A DNA stretch of 37,249 nucleotides from an uncultured Pseudogracilibacillus sp. (GTDB taxonomy: Bacteria; Bacillota; Bacilli; Bacillales; Amphibacillaceae), in the NCBI GenBank assembly GCA_937974845.1, contig CALJVC010000109.1, positions 1 through 37,249 of the forward strand. The letters are read 5' to 3'. A program made the translations under genes and the position numbers. How positions within the stretch are numbered: the first letter of the stretch is position 1; the number at the start of each line of letters is the position of its first letter. The notes below the pieces were generated by a model, which worked only from the letters and a program-made list of their open reading frames with translations, ran no database searches and was not told the DNA's origin. Positions 14,400 to 21,977 of the stretch are shown here, in pieces.

Positions 14400-15227
14400 T
14401 TATAATTCTGCCTTCACTTTTTCTACTACTTCTTCGACCTCCTGCCGGGTCATCTTCTCTTGACCATCCTCCATAACCTTCAACGTCCGCTTAGCTAAGG
14501 CTAAAGGAATCTTACAGAAAAGAGCAATCGTCCGCGTAGAAATCTGTTCCATATAGCGATCCGCAAGACCTAGATTTTCCCAAGCATAGTCAAACACATC
14601 GTCCCTTGTCCAACCTTCTGGAATAAAACGAACGCCCCGCTCCTCTAAATCTTCATCTTGGTTTCTTAAAATATTGACAGCCTGCAAGCCACGGCCAAAG
14701 CCAATAGCCAAATCGTTATCAGTGTCGGTACCGTCATACCAACGCCAAATATCCGAAAGCATTACTCCGACCAAGCCTGCAACATAATAGGTATAATTAT
14801 CCAAGTCTTCCTTCGTTTTAATGACCCAGTTTTTACTAGCCCAATCCGCCATACCACCAGCCATTTCCGCAGTGGCCTCTTTCACCTTATATACGATATC
14901 CGAAGGACAAACTTTCAACCAATCTGCCAAACGTAGCGTTACTTCCGGTAGGTCAGTGGCATAGGGGGAAATGAGAGCTTGGTAAGCCTCTTCTGAAAAC
15001 TCGTCCGCTTCTAATAACCGCTTCGTTTCCCTTAATAAATGTTCAATCGTTTCGTTAGGCAGTTGTTCATGGTCTTCAATTTCATCGATAGCCCGCATAC
15101 ATAAGTAGGCGGATCCAACGGTCAAACGTAGTTTCTTTTTTAACAATGTAATCGGTATATAAAATGTCCGACTCGTCTCCTTTAATACTCGCATAGCATC
15201 TTTTTCTAATTGTTTTCGTTCCGTCAC
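14400..15227 (-). CDS. Squalene/phytoene synthase-like protein with altered second Asp motif
   Basis: 275 aa all-helical trans-prenyl-transferase fold. The first aspartate motif is intact (D48-EIE-D52). YYVAGLVGVM (about 147-156) matches the YxAGxVG segment. The second motif reads NILRN189-Q-D191-E-D193 where CrtM-type head-to-head synthases have NILRDxxED, so the first Asp of that motif is Asn. Bacillus YisP is a member with altered motifs that hydrolyses farnesyl diphosphate; a similar activity is possible, but so is normal condensation. No desaturase (crtN) or cyclase is nearby. The start is GTG at 15227 with GGAGG eight bases upstream. It is transcribed alone, divergent from the MCP-like gene. 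Confidence 0.8.
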   Translation of the reverse strand: MTERKQLEKDAMRVLKETSRTFYIPITLLKKKLRLTVGSAYLCMRAIDEIEDHEQLPNETIEHLLRETKRLLEADEFSEEAYQALISPYATDLPEVTLRLADWLKVCPSDIVYKVKEATAEMAGGMADWASKNWVIKTKEDLDNYTYYVAGLVGVMLSDIWRWYDGTDTDNDLAIGFGRGLQAVNILRNQDEDLEERGVRFIPEGWTRDDVFDYAWENLGLADRYMEQISTRTIALFCKIPLALAKRTLKVMEDGQEKMTRQEVEEVVEKVKAEL

Positions 15228-15428
15228 AATAAGCGCCTCCTTCTACCTTAACCTTCAGTATAACAAAGAACGATTTCCTTTTGTTACTTAAGCGCTTTTC
15301 GTTAAACATTTGTAGAAAATTTATCTTTTTATAGTTTAACCTTAATTTCTTCTTTCTTTACTCGACCTTGAAATAGTCTCTCTAGGCTAGACTTTTATTT
15401 GCATATAGATAAAAAGTAATGAGCATAA

Positions 15429-15471
15429 TGGGTGAGTATTCATTCATTTTTTCTTTCTTTTTTGTTATAAT
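15429..15471 (+). promoter_or_regulatory. Promoter of the MCP-like gene with FadR-like operator overlap
   Basis: TTCATT (15443-15448) and TATAAT (15466-15471) are 17 bp apart. TGGGTGAGTATTCATTCA (15429-15446) overlaps the -35 and matches the Bacillus FadR consensus TGAATGAMTANTCATTCA, as I remember it, except at positions 3, 4 and 8. The promoter call is fairly good; the operator call is speculative. Confidence 0.45.
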
Positions 15472-15499
15472 GATAGGAACATAGAAAGGAGGTTAACCT

Positions 15500-17008
15500 A
15501 TGAATGAGACGGAAAGACTAATGTTTGAAGATGTGAAAAGAAAAAACTTTGTTATGTTCCTTGCCTTTAGCATCGGAATTGTCGGAGCTTTAGTAGTTGC
15601 TTTAATGAAGGGGGATGTGGCGCGTACTCCCTTTTATGCCATCTGCTTGCTTCTTGTTGTATCCGGTTACATGGTCGACTACTATCTTTTGAAAAAACCT
15701 TTCTGGTTTCCTTATTACATGGTGATTGTTGGTAACTTGTCGATGATTGTCTATGTACTTTTATTTAATGGTGGCTTGCAAACGATTGGGATTGTCTTTT
15801 TCCTATTATTTTTGGCGACGGGGCATTTTTTTACACCGGTTTTTCTTATCGGTTACATCCTTGGGTTCCTGACGCTTTTATTAACTAAAAAGTTTCCCGA
15901 TCCGGCCCAATCCCTAGCTTTAGAGCCAGAGTTTATTTCGATTCTCGCCGCCTTTTTACTAAGCGGAATTGTCTCCTTTATTTTAATTCGTCTAAATCAG
16001 GGACAATTTAAACAACTGCGGCGCTTTGTCGCTGAAAGTACCCGTCAAGCAAACGAAAAGGAAGCTGAACGGGCCCGATTAGCCAAACATGTGACGAACT
16101 TAAATGAAGAAATTAGCGAAGTAAATAAACGTTTACAACAAAATATCCAAGCGCAGGAGGAATTAGCGACCGTTATAGGGGAAATCGCTACCGGCAGCAC
16201 CGATCAAAGCGATCGCATTGTCGATATCAATGAGCAAGCAGGAACAACGGTCGAAGAAATGCAGGAAATGACGAGGGAACTTTTACAATTAAAAGAAGAT
16301 TTCATCCAATCCTTCGATGCAACAAAGCGAGGAAATAATTTATCAATTGAGCTAGAAGAGAAGATGGTCGATTTACTCACCAATATCGAACGGTTGAGCG
16401 CTACTTTCTCCATTTTATCTCAAAGTATTGAAGAGATGGGAGACTTTTTACGCCATATTGTAGACATTAGTGAGCAGACGAACTTGCTTGCCCTCAATGC
16501 CTCTATTGAAGCAGCACGGGCCGGAGAAGCTGGACAAGGCTTTTCGATCGTTGCTAATGAAATCCGTAATCTAGCAGAAACGACAAATACGATCGTCGAT
16601 CAAATTACTACAAACTTGGACGAAGTTAATAAGACAAACGATATAGCCCTAGAAGAAATGCAGGCAAATGTTGCCCAGGTGACCCATCACCTCAAAGATA
16701 CCCGAGAAGTTAGTGGGGCCTTTCAACACATTACTGATTATATGGAAAATTTACGTCAACGCTTTTCCTCCTTTGAAAACTATGCAATAGAAGTAAATGA
16801 AAGCGCTAAAATCATTCAAAACCGGACAACGGAGCTTTCCGCCATTATCGAACAATCGACTGCAGGATTACAAGAAATGAATGCCTCGGTCGATCAATTA
16901 CAACAAGAACATGAAAAAATCGGTGTGCAGATGGAAGCGATTGAAAAAATCGCCTCTCATATCCACCATTCAAAAGATATAAAAAAATCTTCTATCTCTA
17001 GGAGCTAA
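15500..17008 (+). CDS. Membrane methyl-accepting chemotaxis-like transducer, six-helix sensor, no HAMP
   Basis: 502 aa. The N-terminal 170 residues hold about five or six membrane helices with very short loops and no extracellular sensor domain. They are followed by a charged linker (about 172-230) and an MCP signalling domain. The hairpin tip is well conserved: DISEQTNLLALNASIEAARAGEAGQGFSIVANEIRNLAE. No HAMP domain is seen. The ligand is therefore likely sensed in or at the membrane, or the protein reports on membrane state. The ATG at 15500 has AAAGGAGG upstream. It is transcribed alone, with a terminator overlapping its stop. No other chemotaxis gene is adjacent. Confidence 0.85.
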   Translation: MNETERLMFEDVKRKNFVMFLAFSIGIVGALVVALMKGDVARTPFYAICLLLVVSGYMVDYYLLKKPFWFPYYMVIVGNLSMIVYVLLFNGGLQTIGIVFFLLFLATGHFFTPVFLIGYILGFLTLLLTKKFPDPAQSLALEPEFISILAAFLLSGIVSFILIRLNQGQFKQLRRFVAESTRQANEKEAERARLAKHVTNLNEEISEVNKRLQQNIQAQEELATVIGEIATGSTDQSDRIVDINEQAGTTVEEMQEMTRELLQLKEDFIQSFDATKRGNNLSIELEEKMVDLLTNIERLSATFSILSQSIEEMGDFLRHIVDISEQTNLLALNASIEAARAGEAGQGFSIVANEIRNLAETTNTIVDQITTNLDEVNKTNDIALEEMQANVAQVTHHLKDTREVSGAFQHITDYMENLRQRFSSFENYAIEVNESAKIIQNRTTELSAIIEQSTAGLQEMNASVDQLQQEHEKIGVQMEAIEKIASHIHHSKDIKKSSISRS

Positions 17009-17035
17009 AAAGAATTATAGCTCCTTTTCTTTCTT
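17000..17035 (+). terminator. Terminator of the MCP-like gene
   Basis: AGGAGCTA (17000-17007) pairs with TAGCTCCT (17018-17025), followed by TTTCTTTCTT. The stem includes the stop codon. Confidence 0.8.
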
Positions 17036-17148
17036 CCTTTATGACGATAAGCTTAATAAGGGGATAGGCATTTTTCATCACTCCCTTAGCCTTCAAATTT
17101 TTGATACAATAACTCTACACATTATAAAATAGGCAAAGGAGGAGTTAA

Positions 17149-18390
17149 ATGGAAAATATTCTACAAAAAAGCAAGGCGTTAGAAGATTACTTGGTACGCA
17201 TACGCCGACATTTGCATAAATATCCTGAATTGAGTATGGAGGAGAAGGAAACGATAAAGTTTGTTACTAGGGAATTGCAAGGGATGGGAATTCCTTATGA
17301 AATAGTCCCGGATGGGGGAATCATTGGAACAATCGAAGGGAAAAAGAAAGGAAAAACTCTTATTTTACGAGCAGACTTGGATGCTTTACCTATGCAAGAA
17401 GCTGAGGTCAATTTACACACAAAAAAAGCCGTCGTTTCACAAGTGGACGGGGTCGCCCACACTTGTGGTCACGATGCCCATACAGCAATCTTACTCGGTG
17501 TAGCCAAGCTTTTGATAGCCCATCGAGATTCCCTCTCGGGTAACGTTCTCCTCGTCTTCGAACAAGGGGAAGAAGTAGGAGGAGGCATCCTCAATATGAT
17601 GAATAGGCTTTTAGAACTTGGAGCGGACGGAGTTTGGGGACTTCATCTAAAAAACGACCTTCCATCTGGAAAAATTTCCGTCGAAGCTGGTCCGAGAATG
17701 AGTTCCCCACTTCCCTTTGAAGTAACCATCACAGGAAAAGGTGGACACGGCTCCCGACCCGATCTTGCCCATTCCCCTGTCTCCTGCTTCGTCGATCTAT
17801 ATACAAAAATAACTATGCTACGCATGCAGGCACTCGATCCGCTTCAACCCCTTACCTTTTCCGTAGGAAAGATAAGAGCCGGCGATGCTAGCAATATTAT
17901 CCCGGAAAAATTAACCTTTGCCGGAACTTTCCGCTTCCTGCACTTAGAACAAGGAAAAGCAGTAGAAAAAAAGTTTAAGCAACTTCTCGAGGAAGTATGT
18001 ACCAGCCATGGGTGTAGCTATAGTTTTTTAAAAGAACCGAAGGCAAAAGAACTCTTCGTTTATAACGATGAAACCTGTTCTCAAATCGCTAGCCAAGCTG
18101 TCGCAAAAAGCCTCGGCAAAAATGCCCTCGCTCAACTACCGGCTTGGATGGCTTCCGAACCCTTCGCTCTATATCAGGCTTTTTTCCCCGGAGTCTTCGC
18201 CTTTTTAGGAATCCAAAACGAAGCAAAAGGAACCGGGGCCGATCATCACAATCCCCACTTCGATGTTGATGAAGCAGTGCTTCCACTCGGGGTAGCGGTC
18301 ACGGCTCAATACACTTTAGACTTTTTAAACTATACATCACCCCTCCACTTCAGGAGGAAATATCGTGCTATCGAAGATTTATTACCTTAA
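17149..18390 (+). CDS. M20D-family amidohydrolase (N-acyl amino acid / hippurate hydrolase type)
   Basis: 413 aa cytosolic zinc hydrolase. It starts IRRHLHKYPELSMEEKET, as in M20D enzymes. Metal-binding C106 and H108 are in HTCGHDAHT, catalytic E141-E142 in EQGEEVGGG, H166 in WGLHLKNDLPSG, and the last ligand His in GADHHNPHFDVDE near the C-terminus. The dimerisation (lid) domain begins at about 180 with the KGGHGSRPD signature. It removes acyl groups from N-acyl amino acids or related amides; the exact substrate is not readable. The ATG at 17149 has AAAGGAGG upstream. It is monocistronic, ending at a strong hairpin. Confidence 0.88.
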   Translation: MENILQKSKALEDYLVRIRRHLHKYPELSMEEKETIKFVTRELQGMGIPYEIVPDGGIIGTIEGKKKGKTLILRADLDALPMQEAEVNLHTKKAVVSQVDGVAHTCGHDAHTAILLGVAKLLIAHRDSLSGNVLLVFEQGEEVGGGILNMMNRLLELGADGVWGLHLKNDLPSGKISVEAGPRMSSPLPFEVTITGKGGHGSRPDLAHSPVSCFVDLYTKITMLRMQALDPLQPLTFSVGKIRAGDASNIIPEKLTFAGTFRFLHLEQGKAVEKKFKQLLEEVCTSHGCSYSFLKEPKAKELFVYNDETCSQIASQAVAKSLGKNALAQLPAWMASEPFALYQAFFPGVFAFLGIQNEAKGTGADHHNPHFDVDEAVLPLGVAVTAQYTLDFLNYTSPLHFRRKYRAIEDLLP

Positions 18391-18397
18391 TAAGACC

Positions 18398-18430
18398 GGT
18401 AGCCTAAAAGCCGAATCGCTTTAGGCTACC
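18398..18430. terminator. Hairpin between convergent genes
   Basis: GGTAGCCTAAA (18398-18408) pairs with TTTAGGCTACC (18420-18430), with short extension inside. It sits 8 bp after the hydrolase stop and 6 bp before the end of the minus-strand gene. There is no long T-run on either strand, but the position fits a shared terminator. Confidence 0.65.
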
Positions 18431-18435
18431 AACTA

Positions 18436-19110
18436 TTAATGACGAAAAAGAAGAAAAACATTAGAATCAGCCATAATCGCCGTGGCTTTAGGTACTTCGA
18501 TAACAAGACCGATCTCCCCTACTGCCAAGTCATGGATATCAACCGGATCCCCTTCAACAAAGGGTTGGATAAAAAGGGAGTGCCTTATCGTACGAATTTC
18601 ATAAGTTAAGGGACCATCCCGTAGCTTAGCCATCACTTTATTATCTTCCACTTCTATACTAGGTAAGAAAGCTTCACTTGCAACCTCCTGTTGCATTAAA
18701 TAAGAGGGCGTTCGATAAAGGGTGACCTGGCCCTTCCCTTGATCCTTTTCAATAAGGAGAACAGGAATTTTTACTGGTATTCCCAAGTTCGACCGTATCG
18801 CTTCTAACCTTAGGACCTCTCCCTCTAAAGCCAATGACCAAGTCTCAACTTTATAAGGGGCGAGAGCCTGTATATCCGATCCTTGAAAAAAGACTTCCAA
18901 GATAGAAGGTGGAGGAAGCATTTCTTGATTTTCCCCTTCTTCTGGTTGCCAAACGAGAAACAGAAGAGCTAATCCAAAGATACTAGCTAAATAAATGATG
19001 ATTGCCTGTTTTCGAAGTGAAGAACAAAGTAAACGTTCTATACCTTTTCGTAAAAAAAGAAGAAAGCACAGAATCAGAAGGCCAAGGAGGAAAACAGTAA
19101 CCAACTTCAT
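18436..19110 (-). CDS. Unrecognised membrane-anchored protein
   Basis: 224 aa, no family recognised. Two N-terminal membrane helices (about 2-20 and 35-55, IIIYLASIFGLALLFLVW) are followed by an acidic proline-rich linker. A soluble beta-rich domain follows (about 70-224), rich in alternating hydrophobic strands, e.g. VKIPVLLIEKDQGKGQVTLYRTPSYLM and VGEIGLVIEVPKATAIM. The soluble part probably lies outside the membrane. The ATG directly abuts the stop codon of the preceding gene at 19111, so the two are translationally coupled and probably work together. Confidence 0.65.
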   Translation of the reverse strand: MKLVTVFLLGLLILCFLLFLRKGIERLLCSSLRKQAIIIYLASIFGLALLFLVWQPEEGENQEMLPPPSILEVFFQGSDIQALAPYKVETWSLALEGEVLRLEAIRSNLGIPVKIPVLLIEKDQGKGQVTLYRTPSYLMQQEVASEAFLPSIEVEDNKVMAKLRDGPLTYEIRTIRHSLFIQPFVEGDPVDIHDLAVGEIGLVIEVPKATAIMADSNVFLLFRH

Positions 19111-19845
19111 CTAGTCTACCTCCCATCTCCGATCCGCCCCTATCGCTAAGAGCCAACAAAGGACGACCGTCCCCATAACCTTAAGGGCGAAGAGAGAGAG
19201 CTTCGTTTCTTTCGTAAAGAAAGTAACGACAGAAGCTCCCCTTTCTACAATAAAAGGGAAAAAGAGAGGAATTAGTAAACATAAAAGTAATAAAAGAGAA
19301 AATAAAGAAACCCTCTTCATCCAAGCGCCTATTACATAACCGAAAGAAAAAGTAAGCATATGGTATAAAAAAATAACGACGACCGTGATAAGCAGGAGCT
19401 TCAATGTTAAAGCTTCGTATCGAAACAATTGATCCGTTCCATAAAAGGATAAAACAGCGAGACGAAAAATAAGACTGAGTAAGACCGAGCTCAAGCTAGC
19501 AAAAAGGCTTAACATAAGCATAAGCAGAAAATTAGCAATGTGGGTAACCAAGCGGTAAGTACTCCCCTGGCTTTGCTTTCCCTCCGAGGATTGGCTTATA
19601 ACGTAAAAAGAAAGCATCAGGCTCCAAAGGATGGAGAAGAGAAAGAAAAGTTCCCCCGAATATGCTTGTTCGCGTACAGATATATAGGCTCTATATACTT
19701 CTGTTTTCTGTCCAAAAGTAGAAAGCAAAAGGGCGACTCCTTGAAAAACCACTAGGGAGGCAATTAAACGAGCATGAAGCCGTTGTTTCTGCACGTATTC
19801 TTGCTTCACAACCGTAAAGAAAGATTGGTTTATATTCATAGACAT
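19111..19845 (-). CDS. Unrecognised polytopic membrane protein (ABC-2 permease-like layout)
   Basis: 244 aa with about six hydrophobic segments: about 27-44, 68-85, 105-128, 145-170, 180-203 and 223-238. The first is preceded by an amphipathic basic N-terminus (FFTVVKQEYVQKQRLHARL), a layout seen in ABC-2 type permeases. No ATPase gene is adjacent, so the assignment is only a resemblance. The ATG at 19845 has AAGGGGTGA about ten bases upstream. It is the first gene of a two-gene operon, with zero spacing to the 224-aa partner. It is transcribed from a divergent promoter, with a leader of about 150 nt. Confidence 0.6.
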   Translation of the reverse strand: MSMNINQSFFTVVKQEYVQKQRLHARLIASLVVFQGVALLLSTFGQKTEVYRAYISVREQAYSGELFFLFSILWSLMLSFYVISQSSEGKQSQGSTYRLVTHIANFLLMLMLSLFASLSSVLLSLIFRLAVLSFYGTDQLFRYEALTLKLLLITVVVIFLYHMLTFSFGYVIGAWMKRVSLFSLLLLLCLLIPLFFPFIVERGASVVTFFTKETKLSLFALKVMGTVVLCWLLAIGADRRWEVD

Positions 19846-20004
19846 CGGCAGGTTTCACCCCTTTTCGTCTACCTAACAAAGTAGGAGACACAGAAAGGAA
19901 GCACCGTAAAAGCACACCCCTTCCGACAAAGCTTTCCTTCCCAATATCGTAATAGGAGTGTACCCCTCCCCCTCTAGCCTCATAAAGCAACATAAGTTTA
20001 ATTT

Positions 20005-20033
20005 ATGGTACAAACTTTTCACTAAGCTGTCAA
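20005..20033 (-). promoter_or_regulatory. Promoter of the two-gene membrane operon
   Basis: On the minus strand, consensus TTGACA (20033-20028) and TACCAT (20010-20005) lie 17 bp apart. It is back to back with the promoter at 20045, only 11 bp between the two -35 elements. The resulting leader (about 19998-19846) is G-rich. Confidence 0.55.
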
Positions 20034-20044
20034 GGTGATTAGCT

Positions 20045-20073
20045 TTGACATCTAGCTAAAAAACAACTAAGGT
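20045..20073 (+). promoter_or_regulatory. Promoter of the YaiI/YqxD-family gene
   Basis: TTGACA (20045-20050) and TAAGGT (20068-20073) with a 17-bp spacer. The -10 is poor but the -35 is perfect, and it is 25 bp upstream of the ATG. Confidence 0.5.
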
Positions 20074-20098
20074 CAAAGATAAGAAAGGACGATGCACG

Positions 20099-20560
20099 AT
20101 GCAAATCTACCTCGATGCTGACGCCTCTCCCGTTCAAAGGGACGTTATTCAAATTGCAAAACAACACCTGCTTCCTGTCATTCTAGTGAAGAGCTATGCC
20201 CACTATTCCCAAAAAGACACTGAGGATGAACTCGTCAAAGTCATCTACGTCGATGCTGAAAAGGAAGCAGCTGATGTCAAAATTGTTAACCGTATTCGTC
20301 CAGGAGATATACTGATTACCCAGGATTATGGCCTTGCAGCATTATGTTTACCGAAGGCTGACGCGGTCCTTCATCATAAAGGCTTTTTATATACAGAAAA
20401 CAATATCGCCCGCCTTCTCCATACCCGACATGCCAGTGCGAAAGCGAGACGGGCCGGTAAAAAGACAAAGGGACCTAGGCGATATACAGAGGAAGAGCGG
20501 CAAAAGTTTCAACTTCTCTTACATGAGACAATCCATCATCTACAGCAAAAGGACATATAA
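20099..20560 (+). CDS. YaiI/YqxD (UPF0178) family protein
   Basis: 153 aa, the usual length. The start MQIYLDADASPVQRDVIQIA carries the conserved DADA/DxDAxP acidic motif of this PIN-like fold. Further along are VDAEKEAADVKIVNRIRPGDILITQDYGLAALCL (second acidic cluster, TQDYGLA) and a basic C-terminus (KARRAGKKTKGPRRYT). Acidic residues suggest a metal-dependent nuclease-like active site, but no function is established for the family. The ATG at 20099 has AAAGGA upstream. Confidence 0.85.
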   Translation: MQIYLDADASPVQRDVIQIAKQHLLPVILVKSYAHYSQKDTEDELVKVIYVDAEKEAADVKIVNRIRPGDILITQDYGLAALCLPKADAVLHHKGFLYTENNIARLLHTRHASAKARRAGKKTKGPRRYTEEERQKFQLLLHETIHHLQQKDI

Positions 20561-20580
20561 TGTAATTGACCGTCGAAACG

Positions 20581-20589
20581 TGGTATAAT
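20581..20589 (+). promoter_or_regulatory. Extended -10 promoter of the threonine operon
   Basis: TGGTATAAT is a full extended -10. A TTGACC lies only 12 bp upstream, too close to act as a normal -35. The transcript would have a leader of about 85 nt. I see no T-box, attenuator or leader peptide in it. Confidence 0.45.
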
Positions 20590-20681
20590 GTAGGGTGTTA
20601 TTAAAAGTAGAATCGTGCTTGATGTAATAAACTGAATATTATAATTTAAAAAAATTTTCTAAAATAAAATGAGGTGACGAA

Positions 20682-21977
20682 GTGAAGAACGAAGTATCAA
20701 TCGGTTTGTTAGGTTTAGGGGTTGTCGGATCAGGAGTTATTAAAATCATTGAGAACCACCAAGAAGAACTCGTTCATCAGTTAGGCCTTCCAGTGAAGGT
20801 AGAAAAAGTTCTCGTTCGCAATATCGAAAAAGCTCGACAAGTAGAAGTCGATGAGAGCTTACTTACAACTAATAGCGACGACGTATTAAAAAATCCAAAT
20901 ATCGATATCGTCGTCGAAGTAATGGGAGGGGTCGACCAAGCCCGGGAATACATTTTAGAAGCCTTACATGCTAAAAAGCATGTCGTAACGGCGAATAAGG
21001 ATTTGATTGCCCTCCACGGTCCGGAACTAGAACAATTAGCTAGTGAAAAGGGGTGCGACCTCTTCTACGAAGCGAGCGTAGGGGGAGGAATTCCACTTTT
21101 ACGAGGTCTTTCTGACGGTCTAGTTTCAGATCGTATCCAACAAGTAATGGGAATTGTCAACGGTACGACCAACTACATTTTAACAAAGATGGATAAAGAA
21201 GGAGCAAGCTATGAAGACGCCTTACAAAAGGCTCAGGAACTCGGCTTTGCTGAAGCTGACCCTACGGCGGATGTCGAGGGGCTGGATGCTGCTCGTAAAA
21301 TGGTAATCCTTGCTCGTCTTTCCTTCTTAACGAACGTCGAACTAGACGATGTAGATGTCGAGGGTATTTCCAAAGTATCAGTTACGGATATCGAATACGG
21401 AAAGAAATTGAACTTAACGATGAAGCTGATCGGTTTTGCTAAACGGACAAACGGCGAAATTGAAGTAAATGTTAAGCCGACCTTTTTATCCGATAGCCAC
21501 CCACTTGCAGCGGTGAACGACGAATATAATGCTGTCTATGTAAGCGGAGAAGCCGTTGGCGAAACGATGTTTTACGGGCCAGGTGCCGGAAGTTTACCTA
21601 CAGCTACCGCAGTGATGTCGGATGTCGTCCAAGCGATTCGCAACATGCTACTCGGCGTGAATGGTCGACAGTTTATCAAACCAAAATACGAGAAGAAAAT
21701 CGCTCCTGCTAGCAACCGGTTTAGCCAGTTCTACTTACGTCTTCACGTAAAAGACGAAACGGGAGCCTTCGCAAGTATTTCCGATTTATTTAATAAGCGG
21801 GGCATTAGCTTCGAACGTATTTTACAAACACCTAAAGAAGAAGGTTTCGCAGAGGTTATCGTCGTTACCCATGAGACGTCCTACGAAAACTTCACCAATG
21901 CTTTACAAGAATTAGATAGTTTACACGTCATCGAATCGATCGAAAGTAGCTACCGTGTAGAAGGAGGAGCTAAGTAA
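20682..21977 (+). CDS. hom: Homoserine dehydrogenase
   Basis: 431 aa. Reduces aspartate semialdehyde to homoserine, the branch point to threonine and methionine. It has an N-terminal Rossmann motif GLGVVGSGV, a catalytic domain with NGTTNYILTKM and GFAEADPTADVEGLDAARKMVILARL, and a C-terminal ACT domain from about 350 (FYLRLHVKDETGAFASISDLF) that allows feedback control by threonine. The start is GTG at 20682 after GAGGTGACGAA. It overlaps thrC by one base and is the first gene of hom-thrC-thrB. Confidence 0.95.
   Translation: MKNEVSIGLLGLGVVGSGVIKIIENHQEELVHQLGLPVKVEKVLVRNIEKARQVEVDESLLTTNSDDVLKNPNIDIVVEVMGGVDQAREYILEALHAKKHVVTANKDLIALHGPELEQLASEKGCDLFYEASVGGGIPLLRGLSDGLVSDRIQQVMGIVNGTTNYILTKMDKEGASYEDALQKAQELGFAEADPTADVEGLDAARKMVILARLSFLTNVELDDVDVEGISKVSVTDIEYGKKLNLTMKLIGFAKRTNGEIEVNVKPTFLSDSHPLAAVNDEYNAVYVSGEAVGETMFYGPGAGSLPTATAVMSDVVQAIRNMLLGVNGRQFIKPKYEKKIAPASNRFSQFYLRLHVKDETGAFASISDLFNKRGISFERILQTPKEEGFAEVIVVTHETSYENFTNALQELDSLHVIESIESSYRVEGGAK

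Noticed and set aside
19691..19993. 100-codon minus-strand frame in the leader of the membrane operon
   Set aside because: It overlaps the 244-aa gene in another frame and lacks a convincing site. The leader is better explained as untranslated RNA.
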